From the NCBI GenBank assembly GCA_033722295.1, contig JAWVZH010000054.1, positions 1-17,094 on the forward strand: a DNA stretch of 17,094 nucleotides, written 5' to 3'. Source of the stretch: JAWVZH01 sp033722295. Its GTDB lineage: Bacteria; Bacteroidota; Bacteroidia; Chitinophagales; Saprospiraceae. Shown here piece by piece: positions 7,999 through 14,922 of the stretch; within the stretch, counting starts at the first letter, position 1, and each line of letters begins with the position of its first letter. A model generated the notes under the pieces. That model did no database searches. It worked only from the letters and a program-made list of their open reading frames with translations, and was not told the origin of the DNA. Position numbers and translations under genes: made by a program.

Positions 7999-8750
7999 TA
8001 TTCAAACAGGATTTGGATGATATCTTCTTTTTTGAGGTTCAGATCTTCAGATGCATTGCTCATATTGACCGCCAGGACAAGATGTCCCGAAGAGTTGAAC
8101 AGTGCAATAGGTTGTCCGACGTTACCATCAGTATATGATTCCGAGATCTTGGTTATCGGATCAAGACGCTTGAAATAGATCTTGAATCTCCTCCCTTTTC
8201 TGGTTTCTTCGAACAAGGTGCCGGTCACATTCAGAACCAGGTTGCCGTAGCGGTCCGTATGGATCACAGAAGCCCGGATCTGATCGGTATAGACGATCGG
8301 CGATAATCCTATTCTCTCTTTGATCTGCTTGCAGGGCAGGCCGATATTTTCGATAGGCTCGCCGGAAATGAGAGACCTGATCAACTCTCCAAGTTCCTTG
8401 AAGGGCATATACACATTATCTTTCAACTTGTAGAATGAGACATCATCATCGAAAACCAAAGAGAAAATTCCATTGTTAGGACCGATGAAGTACTGATCCT
8501 GATATTTGGTAAAGATCAGATGTTGGTCCGGCTCATGATTCTTGACATAGCAAATGTGTATGGTTCCTGCTGGAAAGCTGGAGAATGTATTTTTGAGTAT
8601 AAATCCGGCCTCTATTATATCATGGGGTTCGATCTCATTGGTAATATCCACGATGCGGACCTCCGGTATAGAGGAAAGTAGATTGCCCTTGAGAGCCGGT
8701 ACGTAGTAATCTTTATTGCCGAAGTCGGAGATGAGTGTTACAATGGCCAT
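7998..8750 (-). CDS. SAM hydroxide adenosyltransferase-like (DUF62) protein, possibly catalytically altered
   Basis: The 250-residue protein opens with MAIVTLISDFGNKDYYVPALKG, then RIVDITNEIEPHDIIEAGFIL and FPAGTIHICYV, and later YFIGPNNGIFSLVF. These are the landmarks of the DUF62 family, related to fluorinase and chlorinase, whose ordinary members split S-adenosylmethionine with hydroxide to adenosine and methionine. The C-terminal barrel is present (VIHTDRYGNLVLNV, then GQPIALFNSSGHLVLAVN). In well-studied members the third strand runs into a DPGVG-x-x-R motif that supplies catalytic Asp and Arg; here that place reads VKNHEPDQH, so Asp and Arg both appear to be missing. It is cytoplasmic (no signal peptide) and overlaps the ABM-fold gene by one base. 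Family placement is strong; activity on SAM is doubtful. Confidence 0.88.
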   Translation of the reverse strand: MAIVTLISDFGNKDYYVPALKGNLLSSIPEVRIVDITNEIEPHDIIEAGFILKNTFSSFPAGTIHICYVKNHEPDQHLIFTKYQDQYFIGPNNGIFSLVFDDDVSFYKLKDNVYMPFKELGELIRSLISGEPIENIGLPCKQIKERIGLSPIVYTDQIRASVIHTDRYGNLVLNVTGTLFEETRKGRRFKIYFKRLDPITKISESYTDGNVGQPIALFNSSGHLVLAVNMSNASEDLNLKKEDIIQILFE

Positions 8751-8899
8751 GGGATCGTGATTAGGAATCTTTAATCGGTTTAAGTAAAGAGTGTCTTATC
8801 GATTGATTATTTTGGGATAAAGATAATCTGATTAAAAAACCAAACCAAATAAAATACTGGTAATCAGCTAATTTTAATTTATAAAAAATACTAATATAA
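8751..8899. other. Divergent intergenic region between the DUF62 gene and phoH
   Basis: This 149-base stretch must hold promoters for two divergent transcripts. The half next to phoH is very AT-rich. I see no full TAnnTTTG box on either strand; the nearest is TTATTTTG around 8807, one base off but about 90 bases from phoH. A 7-base inverted pair, CTGATTA near 8828 and TAATCAG at 8861-8867, has a 26-base spacer and may be chance. Confidence 0.4.
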
Positions 8900-9883
8900 T
8901 TGGCGAAAAGCGAAATTGTCCTCAATGTTGACGCGGTAGACCCGATAGAGTTCTACGGTGCCAATAATTCACATCTTGAGTTGATAAAAGCGGCCTTCCC
9001 GGAATTGCAGATCACCTCTCGCGGAAGCAAAGTAGTTTTGAGCGGTGAGAAGAAACGCACCCAGAAGGCGAAACGTAAGGTTGAAATGATGGTGCGTTTG
9101 CTGAGGGAGAATCAGCAACTAAATCCTCAGATCGTTCAGGACCTGCTTCATGGCAGCAATCCATTTGATAGTAGTCTGGATGTCGAATCTTCAGCCTCGA
9201 CGATTGTTCATGGCAGGACAGGCAAGCCGATAAAGGCGAAAACACGTAATCAAAAGCGCATGGTCGAACTGGCCATGAAGCACGATGTCTTATTTGCGAT
9301 AGGACCGGCGGGCACTGGTAAGACATATACGGCTGTAGCACTCGCGGTCAGGGCAATGAAGAATAAGCTGGTCAAGAAGATCATCTTGACCAGACCTGCA
9401 GTGGAAGCCGGAGAAAGTCTGGGTTTCTTACCTGGTGATATGAAGGAAAAGGTTGACCCCTATCTGCGTCCGTTGTATGATGCCCTGGATGATATGATCC
9501 CAATGGATAAATTAAGGTATTTTATGGAGCATCGGATCATCGAGGTCGCTCCTCTGGCTTTTATGCGAGGAAGAACTCTCGATAATGCTTACGTTATCCT
9601 GGACGAAGCGCAGAATTGTACTTCCGTGCAGATCAAAATGTTCTTAACCCGTCTTGGTCCCTCAGCCAAATGTATCGTGACTGGGGATATGAGCCAGATC
9701 GATCTTCCCGGTCATAACCAAAGTGGCCTGCCACTTGCACTCAGGCTTCTGGGAGATCTGGACGGCATAGGTGTCATTGAGTTGGGAGCCGAAGATGTGG
9801 TCAGACACAGGTTGGTCAAGCAGGTGATCCGCGCTTATGACCGACATTATGCCAAAAGAAGAAGCCACAATGAAGAAGAGTAA
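8900..9883 (+). CDS. phoH: PhoH-family ATPase (PhoH-like protein)
   Basis: The 327-residue protein has an N-terminal KH-like region (DPIEFYGANNSHLELIKAAFP, then KVVLSGEKKR) and a P-loop ATPase domain with Walker A GPAGTGKT at 135-142, LTRPAVEAGESLGFLPGD at 163-180, and Walker B VILDEAQN at 232-239. This is the PhoH-like (YbeZ type) family, cytoplasmic RNA-associated ATPases linked to ribosome and RNA quality control in bacteria. The start is a TTG: the codon just before it is a TAA stop (8897-8899), there is no in-frame ATG until residue 63, and the family's conserved N-terminal residues begin right after it. The 3' end overlaps osmC by 14 bases. In many bacteria phoH sits by ybeY; here it does not. 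Function as an ATPase is secure, the biological role less so. Confidence 0.95.
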   Translation: MAKSEIVLNVDAVDPIEFYGANNSHLELIKAAFPELQITSRGSKVVLSGEKKRTQKAKRKVEMMVRLLRENQQLNPQIVQDLLHGSNPFDSSLDVESSASTIVHGRTGKPIKAKTRNQKRMVELAMKHDVLFAIGPAGTGKTYTAVALAVRAMKNKLVKKIILTRPAVEAGESLGFLPGDMKEKVDPYLRPLYDALDDMIPMDKLRYFMEHRIIEVAPLAFMRGRTLDNAYVILDEAQNCTSVQIKMFLTRLGPSAKCIVTGDMSQIDLPGHNQSGLPLALRLLGDLDGIGVIELGAEDVVRHRLVKQVIRAYDRHYAKRRSHNEEE

Positions 9884-10298
9884 TAAACCACCCACCGCCA
9901 CCGTCAGCTACCATGGCGATCTGAGGTCTGAGGCCACACACATACGCTCCGGATCGAAGATCCAGAATGATGCCCCTACCGATAATCATGGTAAGGGTAT
10001 GAAGTTCAGCCCTACCGATATGATGGCGACCTCCCTGGCCACCTGTATGCTTACGGTCATGGGTATTAGAGCCAACAAGATGGAAGGCGATCTGAAAGGC
10101 AGCACTGCAGAAGTATTCAAGTATATGGCATCCAATCCTCGATGGATGGAAAAGGTAGAAGTGCGGCTGACACTAAAAGGACAATTCTCAGAAGATGAGA
10201 GGGCTCTGCTGGAAAGGATAGCGATCAAATGTCCGGTAGCGCGGAGTTTTCATCCTGACGTTGAACAGGTGTCCCATTTCACCTGGATAGACACATGA
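9870..10298 (+). CDS. OsmC family protein (thiol-dependent peroxidase fold)
   Basis: I start at the ATG at 9870 (MKKSNKPPTATVSYHGDLRS), giving 142 residues, because the family's first strand begins about ten residues in; an ATG at 9837 would add eleven residues of atypical sequence lying inside phoH. Landmarks are GDLRSEATHIRSGSKIQNDAP, GKGMKFSPTDMMATSLATCML with the first conserved Cys, and IAIKCPVARSF with the second. OsmC/Ohr proteins use this Cys pair to reduce organic peroxides, as cytoplasmic dimers. The subtype looks like the general OsmC group that has NHGKG before the first Cys helix, not classical Ohr. It overlaps phoH by 14 bases in another frame, so the two are co-transcribed. It converges with the OmpA-like gene, with only 13 bases between the stops and no terminator visible. 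Confidence 0.9.
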   Translation: MKKSNKPPTATVSYHGDLRSEATHIRSGSKIQNDAPTDNHGKGMKFSPTDMMATSLATCMLTVMGIRANKMEGDLKGSTAEVFKYMASNPRWMEKVEVRLTLKGQFSEDERALLERIAIKCPVARSFHPDVEQVSHFTWIDT

Positions 10299-10311
10299 TC
10301 ACGTGAGAAGC

Positions 10312-11559
10312 TTACCCATCTACACTGAGTATCTTGATCTCCACACGCTGATTTCGTTTTCTGCCTATGATGGTACGGTTGGAAGCTATAGGCTTTCGCT
10401 TGCCGTATCCTTTGGCTTCGATACGCTCTTCATCGATACCTCTGTTAGTGAGATAATTCGCTACGGCCTCTGCCCTGGCTGTGGATAAAGAATCACAAAA
10501 ATGATGTGGTGGGCGTCCGTTGGTATGTCCACCGATCTCAACCGAGACATTCGGATTCTTCTGGAGAAAGTCATATACTTCGTTCAACACGTCATAACTT
10601 TCTGGATTGATGTTGCTTTTGTCGGCTTCAAAGTATAGCTTTTCGATCTGTATGACCTGCCCTTTCCTGATCTCCTTTGCATCCAGCTCTTTCAAAATCT
10701 TTTCTGTATTGACATCTGCCTGGACAACAGGAGGTTCCGGTTGAGGTGTAGCGGTTGTAGTTTGCGGTTCTTCTTTTTCTTCTTGACGTGTGGTCTTAGG
10801 TACCTGGATGTCATTATCCTGTTTTGGTTCCTGTACGGCGATGACTTCCGGAAGGGGTTTGGCAGGCTGGACAGGACCCTCAGGGCAAGGGATCTCTTCA
10901 ATAGCGGAGGTGTTGTCCAACAGGATGTTGCCATTATAGGGAAAAAGGACGGGGGTCTTGTAAAAGGCTTCGAATTCGATGTAATTCCAGTTCTCCTTTG
11001 GTTTTAGTATGAACTCATACTTTCGCCAATCCACATTTTTAATAGGTACGGTTTCGCAAAGCATCTCCTGGGCAGCACAATATCCATTTCCTCCATGAAT
11101 TCTCAGTACGCAGGGTTGGGAAAAGGACTTTTCCACCCTTTGATTTTCTCTCGTTGCGCTTTTATATGATGTGTCTCTGGCCAGGTAGAGGCTTATCTTG
11201 TAGCATTTGCCACCGATTAGCGGTTCAGGCAGTTTTTGTGAGACTCTTTCCCAGGTATCGTTGTACCGGACGACCATTCCGAGAAAACTCCGGCCGTGCT
11301 GGGGTGCCCGGACCACACCAAAAAATCCAGTAGAATCTCCATGGAGATCAGGTGGCGTTTCTTGTTTGAATCCGCAATCCGTCCAGTCGGGGATCGGATT
11401 GAAGGGTGTCACGCTGCTGATATAGTTCATAGGAAGATCACCTTGATGCGGTGGTCCTTCGAACGAGGGGTTCTGGAGCTCGATCTTGGATTGTCCACAG
11501 GCGATTTTCAAGAAAAATACAACGAGGAAAAAACCACTGAGTACAACTCTACATCTCAT
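10312..11559 (-). CDS. Secreted OmpA-family protein with N-terminal beta-rich domain and C-terminal peptidoglycan-binding domain
   Basis: The 415-residue protein begins with a signal peptide (about 1-22, ending ACG before QSK). Residues about 25-225 start with the 'LQNPSFEG' motif seen at the front of carbohydrate-binding-like jelly-roll domains, include WERVSQKL and end FEAFYKTPVLFPYNGNILLD; six or more cysteines suggest disulfides. A Pro/Glu/Thr-rich linker (about 224-290) follows. The OmpA C-terminal domain fills about 300-412: LYFEADKSNINPES, EIGGHTNGRP, STARAEAVANYL and GRKRNQRVEI. The motif usually read as GHTD is GHTN (Asn347) here, while the partner Arg362 is kept. The protein should sit in the periplasm or on the outer membrane and hold the peptidoglycan. 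It is flanked by 97 bases to gcdH, so it is probably transcribed alone. Confidence 0.88.
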   Translation of the reverse strand: MRCRVVLSGFFLVVFFLKIACGQSKIELQNPSFEGPPHQGDLPMNYISSVTPFNPIPDWTDCGFKQETPPDLHGDSTGFFGVVRAPQHGRSFLGMVVRYNDTWERVSQKLPEPLIGGKCYKISLYLARDTSYKSATRENQRVEKSFSQPCVLRIHGGNGYCAAQEMLCETVPIKNVDWRKYEFILKPKENWNYIEFEAFYKTPVLFPYNGNILLDNTSAIEEIPCPEGPVQPAKPLPEVIAVQEPKQDNDIQVPKTTRQEEKEEPQTTTATPQPEPPVVQADVNTEKILKELDAKEIRKGQVIQIEKLYFEADKSNINPESYDVLNEVYDFLQKNPNVSVEIGGHTNGRPPHHFCDSLSTARAEAVANYLTNRGIDEERIEAKGYGKRKPIASNRTIIGRKRNQRVEIKILSVDG

Positions 11560-11656
11560 AACTTGCCTTAAAGCTGATTTTCACACTATAAAAGCTTTTC
11601 ACAGGGCTTCTATTCTTAAAGATACGGTTATTATTATTTTATTAACATATCACTGA

Positions 11657-12835
11657 CTAGGTGAATGCATTCAGTCCCGTGACATCCTGACCGGTTATCA
11701 ACAGGTGTATATCATGAGTGCCTTCATAAGTCAGCACAGTCTCCAGATTCATCATGTGACGCATGATGGGATATTCGTTGGTGATCCCCATGCCACCGTG
11801 GATCTGGCGAGCCTCTCTCGCGACTTCCAGGGCCATAAGTACGTTGTTCCTTTTAGCCATGGAAACCTGGGCCGGCGTGACCTTGTCACTGTCAGCCAGT
11901 TGACCCAGCCTCCAGGCCAGTAGTTGGGCCTTGGTGATCTCGGTGATCATCTCTGCCAATTTCTTTTGGGTCAACTGAAAACCACCTATGGGACGGCCGA
12001 ATTGCTCCCTTTCGAGAGAATATCTCAAGGCACTGTCATAACAGTCCATGGCAGCACCCACAGCTCCCCAGGCGATACCGTATCTGGCTTTCGTCAGGCA
12101 GGACAATGGACCTCGAAGTCCCTTGACCTCTGGAAAAACCTGTGATTTTGGTACTCTTACATCCTCAAATACCAGTTCACCTGTGATAGACGCCCTTAGA
12201 GACCATTTTCCCTTGATCTCAGGTGCTGAAAACCCTTTGCTTCCAGATTCCACTACCAGGCCACGGATCTTGCCCTCTTCATCTTTTGCCCAGACAACTG
12301 CCAGATCTGCAACCGGCGAATTCGTGATCCACATTTTAGCTCCATTGAGAATGACGTGATCACCATCATCTACAATATTGGTAGTCATGCCTCCGGGATT
12401 AGACCCATGATCCGGTTCGGTCAACCCAAAACATCCTATAAATTCACCCGAGCCGAGTTTTGGTAAATATTTTTTCTTGACATCTTCAGAAGCATAGCGA
12501 TATATGGGATACATCACCAGGGATCCCTGAACCGAGGCCATTGAGCGCACCCCGCTGTCGCCTCTTTCGAGTTCTTGCATGATGACCCCATAGGCCGTTT
12601 CATCCATTCCGCCGCCACCATACTCCACGGGCAAGCTGGGGCCGTAAGCACCGATCTCAGCCAGGCCTTTGAAAAGATGTTGTGGGCATTCAGCCTTCTC
12701 AGCATACTCCTCAATGATGGGACTCACCTCTGATTTTACCCATTCCCTGACGGATTCACGGGCCAGCAGATGATCTTGGGAAAGCAACTCATCTACTGCG
12801 AAGTAATCATGAGACTGGAATTTATCTGTAGACAT
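11657..12835 (-). CDS. gcdH: Glutaryl-CoA dehydrogenase (acyl-CoA dehydrogenase family)
   Basis: This FAD enzyme oxidises and decarboxylates glutaryl-CoA to crotonyl-CoA in lysine and tryptophan breakdown, passing electrons to ETF. The 392 residues match the family's length. Features that separate it from other acyl-CoA dehydrogenases are present: QELERGDSGVRSMASVQ, with Glu90, Arg97 and Ser101 at the places where human GCDH has Glu87, Arg94 and Ser98 (glutaryl carboxylate binding), CFGLTEPDHGSNPGG, MWITNSPVADLAVVWAK, ARYGIAWGAVGA, and the catalytic base Glu371 in TYEGTHDIHLL. There is no organelle or export signal, so it is cytoplasmic. It is divergent from the FolB-like gene, with a good -7 box 17 bases before its ATG. 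No other lysine-degradation gene is in the window. Confidence 0.95.
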   Translation of the reverse strand: MSTDKFQSHDYFAVDELLSQDHLLARESVREWVKSEVSPIIEEYAEKAECPQHLFKGLAEIGAYGPSLPVEYGGGGMDETAYGVIMQELERGDSGVRSMASVQGSLVMYPIYRYASEDVKKKYLPKLGSGEFIGCFGLTEPDHGSNPGGMTTNIVDDGDHVILNGAKMWITNSPVADLAVVWAKDEEGKIRGLVVESGSKGFSAPEIKGKWSLRASITGELVFEDVRVPKSQVFPEVKGLRGPLSCLTKARYGIAWGAVGAAMDCYDSALRYSLEREQFGRPIGGFQLTQKKLAEMITEITKAQLLAWRLGQLADSDKVTPAQVSMAKRNNVLMALEVAREARQIHGGMGITNEYPIMRHMMNLETVLTYEGTHDIHLLITGQDVTGLNAFT

Positions 12836-12851
12836 TATTTTAGAGTTTTGG

Positions 12852-12859
12852 CAAAAGTA
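12852..12859 (-). promoter_or_regulatory. Bacteroidota-type -7 promoter box for gcdH (TACTTTTG)
   Basis: The minus strand reads TACTTTTG, a full match to TAnnTTTG. It would set transcription near 12845, about ten bases before the gcdH ATG. No TTTG -33 element stands out at the usual distance. Confidence 0.5.
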
Positions 12860-12866
12860 ATGTTTT

Positions 12867-12902
12867 GATGAAGGTTTAAGGTTGAAAGATGAAGGTTTAA
12901 GG
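12867..12902. repeat. Tandem 15-base repeat with 21-base period
   Basis: GATGAAGGTTTAAGG occurs at 12867-12881 and again, identical, at 12888-12902, separated by TTGAAA. The pair sits between the divergent gcdH and FolB-like genes, just upstream of the gcdH -7 box. The spacing is two helical turns. Either a two-site binding region or a simple sequence duplication would give this pattern. Confidence 0.6.
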
Positions 12903-12958
12903 CTGGATGTCCGGTAGACAAAAACAACCTTTTCATGGTTAACTCAGAATAATCCAAC

Positions 12959-13312
12959 ATGTTTGAAATAAAAGTAAAAGGTTTGAGATTGCCTTTCAAG
13001 GGAGGCTATTATGAGACTGAACGAAAAATCACCCAGGAAGTCGAGGTGGATGTCGTCATTGGGATGTCAGGTAAAGCCTTTATCGAGCAGGAAGATATAG
13101 ACCATACAGTGGATTACACCAAAGTACGGCCTATTGTACGAGAAGTCTTGGAAGACGGCATTGTACTCATCGAATCCATGGCTTACAGGATACAAAAGAA
13201 GGTGGAAAACTTACATCCGGATATTACATATGTGGAGGTGACTGTCCACAAGTGGCCTCAACTAGGCGGCAAGCATAATGGTGTCGCAGTGACTTTCAAG
13301 TCTGGTGGATAA
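12959..13312 (+). CDS. folB: Dihydroneopterin aldolase-like protein (FolB family)
   Basis: FolB cleaves 7,8-dihydroneopterin to 6-hydroxymethyl-dihydropterin and glycolaldehyde in folate synthesis. The 117 residues follow the family: YYETERKITQEVEVDVVI (residues 17-34), a 'DHTVDYTKVRPIV' segment with Tyr53, LIESMAYRIQKKV with Glu72, and VTVHKWPQ with Lys98, corresponding to the catalytic Lys of known FolB proteins (Lys100 in S. aureus). The usual HG before the first loop is replaced by GG (KGGYYE), so the entry to the active site differs from textbook members. It is a small cytoplasmic enzyme expected to form octamers. It is not with other folate genes; gcdH is divergent upstream and a DUF4197 gene lies 120 bases downstream. 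Fold assignment is good, activity likely. Confidence 0.82.
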   Translation: MFEIKVKGLRLPFKGGYYETERKITQEVEVDVVIGMSGKAFIEQEDIDHTVDYTKVRPIVREVLEDGIVLIESMAYRIQKKVENLHPDITYVEVTVHKWPQLGGKHNGVAVTFKSGG

Positions 13313-13432
13313 CGAGAAGACATTATTATGTGAAGTACTGAATTCAGGAGGTTTCAAGTCCAGCATCTCAACTTTATCATTTCCATAACATTGCAGATAG
13401 CATAAAATGCGTTTATTGTAAAAAAGAGAATC

Positions 13433-14149
13433 ATGAGATCTTATCTACTCACAATACTTGCTGGATTATCTATGGTGACCTGTTCGACATCCCAGATCCA
13501 GGATGTTCTTAATAATGTACTGGGTCAACAGAAGAGTATAAGTCAGAAGGAAGCTGGACAAGGTCTGAAGGCCGCCCTGGAAAAAGGTATTTCAGAAGGT
13601 GCAGAACGACTGTCGTCGCTAGATGGATATTATAAACACGAGATTTACAAGATCCTTCTTCCCGAGGAAGCACAGCCTATTATTGATAAACTGCGTGTGA
13701 TCCCGGGTTTTTCGGATTTTGAAGAAAAAGCCATCCTGAAGATCAACCGGGCCGCAGAAGATGCCGCAAAAAAGGCCAAACCAATTTTTGTTTCCGCGAT
13801 CAAACAGATGACCTTTCGAGATGCTATGGATATCTTGTTAGGACAAGATGACGCAGCTACTGACTATCTACACAAGACGACGTATCAGCCTTTGTACGAT
13901 GAATTCAAGCCTGTGATCGTCAATGCCCTCAACGAGAATGGTGCGCTCGACTATTGGGCCAGTGGTGTCAACGCCTACAACAAGATCCCTTTTGTAAAGA
14001 AGCAAAATCCCGAACTCGACGATTATGTCACTCAAAAGGCTTTATTTGCTTTATTCGATATGGTTGAAAAAGAGGAGCGGGCCATTAGAACAGATGTATC
14101 GCGTCGTACCTCCGATCTTTTGAAAAGGGTATTCGCCGTGCAGGACTGA
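13433..14149 (+). CDS. DUF4197 domain protein, exported
   Basis: The 238-residue protein starts with a signal sequence (MRSYLLTILAGLSMVTC), which could be processed as a lipoprotein at Cys17; the preceding MVT is a weak lipobox. The rest is helical and follows the DUF4197 family: KEAGQGLKAALEKGISEGAERLS, HEIYKILLPEEAQPI, EEKAILKINRAAEDAAKKAKPIF, MTFRDAMDILLGQDDAATDYL, and a C-terminal region with NPELDDYVTQKALFALFDMV. The family is widespread in the periplasm of Gram-negative bacteria and has no defined function. There is a 120-base gap from the FolB-like gene with no evident terminator, and the gene converges with aat. No enzyme motif is visible. Confidence 0.85.
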   Translation: MRSYLLTILAGLSMVTCSTSQIQDVLNNVLGQQKSISQKEAGQGLKAALEKGISEGAERLSSLDGYYKHEIYKILLPEEAQPIIDKLRVIPGFSDFEEKAILKINRAAEDAAKKAKPIFVSAIKQMTFRDAMDILLGQDDAATDYLHKTTYQPLYDEFKPVIVNALNENGALDYWASGVNAYNKIPFVKKQNPELDDYVTQKALFALFDMVEKEERAIRTDVSRRTSDLLKRVFAVQD

Positions 14150-14227
14150 GCAAGTCGATCATATGGGCCGCGCTATTGATGAGGTGAGATTAGTAATGGG
14201 TTTATGGTTAAAAGCTTGCACATCCCC

Positions 14228-14250
14228 GATCATTCATTAAATAAATGATC
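14228..14250. other. Near-palindrome across the aat stop codon
   Basis: The arms GATCATTCATT and AATAAATGATC flank a single A; they pair with one mismatch. The last codons and stop of aat lie inside. It sits in the convergent gap between DUF4197 and aat, where a shared transcript-end hairpin is expected, but it is AT-rich and no T-run follows, so a terminator role is weakly supported. Confidence 0.35.
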
Positions 14251-14916
14251 TCCTTTCTCGAGGCACCAGAGAATATTTCGACGGAGATGAGTCATGAACA
14301 TCTCGGCGGAGATATTGTGTGCGCCCATAGAGTTGAGATGATCTGTCTCTTGTTGACAATCGATAAGATAGAACCCTCTTTTTTCTAATAACTCACAGAG
14401 GTAGATGAGGGCCATTTTAGAAGCATTGGACTTGTAGGTAAACATGGATTCACCATAGAAGACCTTTCCGATTGCCATGCCATAGAGACCTCCGACCAGT
14501 TCATTGCCGTCCCAGACCTCGATGCTGTGAGCATAGCCCAATTTATGTAATTCGATAAAAACCTCTGTTATGTCCTCCTGGATCCAGGTTGTTTCCTGAT
14601 CAGATCTAGAGACCTCCCTACATGCTGCTATGACCTGATCAAAAGATTTATCAATTGAGACCCTCCAATCGCTTTTTCTGCGAAAGCGATTCATACTCTT
14701 CGTGATATGAATCTCGGATGGGAAGAGTACGGATCTGGGATGTGTGAACCACCATGCTCGGGGATCCCCCGGGCTGTACCATGGGAATATCCCGAATCTA
14801 TAGGCCAGTAATAAGATTTGGGGAGTCAGTTGTCCCCCGACAGCCAGTATGCCCTCGGATTCAGCAGTAAAAGGATGTGGAAGGATGACCTGATCGTCGG
14901 GGAGTGCCCAGATCAT
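14230..14916 (-). CDS. aat: Leucyl/phenylalanyl-tRNA--protein transferase
   Basis: Aat transfers Leu or Phe from aminoacyl-tRNA to the N-terminal Arg or Lys of proteins, making them N-degrons. The 228 residues fit the family. Landmarks are AVGGQLTPQILLLAYRFGIF (25-44), FPWYSPGDPRAWWF, GGLYGMAIGKVFYGESMF, with Glu156 at the E. coli Glu156 position, and LIDCQQETDHLNSMGAH, with Asp186 and Gln188 in the E. coli register. One departure is WWFTHPR (55-61) where most members read WWSPxPR. It starts 6 bases after the clpS stop on the same strand, which places the enzyme that makes the signal right beside the adaptor that reads it. It is a cytoplasmic enzyme. Confidence 0.96.
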   Translation of the reverse strand: MIWALPDDQVILPHPFTAESEGILAVGGQLTPQILLLAYRFGIFPWYSPGDPRAWWFTHPRSVLFPSEIHITKSMNRFRRKSDWRVSIDKSFDQVIAACREVSRSDQETTWIQEDITEVFIELHKLGYAHSIEVWDGNELVGGLYGMAIGKVFYGESMFTYKSNASKMALIYLCELLEKRGFYLIDCQQETDHLNSMGAHNISAEMFMTHLRRNILWCLEKGDHLFNE

Positions 14917-14922
14917 CCAGTA

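Noticed and set aside
8828..8867. Operator-like inverted pair CTGATTA / TAATCAG upstream of phoH
   Set aside because: Seven-base arms with a 26-base spacer in AT-rich DNA are expected by chance.
9837..9869. Upstream ATG for osmC at 9837
   Set aside because: It would add eleven residues of phoH-overlapping sequence not expected in the family; the ATG at 9870 gives the usual N-terminus.
11490..11559. Lipoprotein signal in the OmpA-like protein (Cys21)
   Set aside because: The residue at -3 from Cys21 is Lys, which does not fit a lipobox; ordinary signal peptidase cleavage near residue 22 fits better.
12867..12902. Possible CRISPR-like array
   Set aside because: Only two 15-base copies with a 6-base gap; no spacers of regular length and no cas genes nearby.
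14228..14250. Intrinsic terminator at the aat/DUF4197 convergence
   Set aside because: The inverted repeat is AT-rich, includes a mismatch, and lacks a following T-run; listed only as a near-palindrome.
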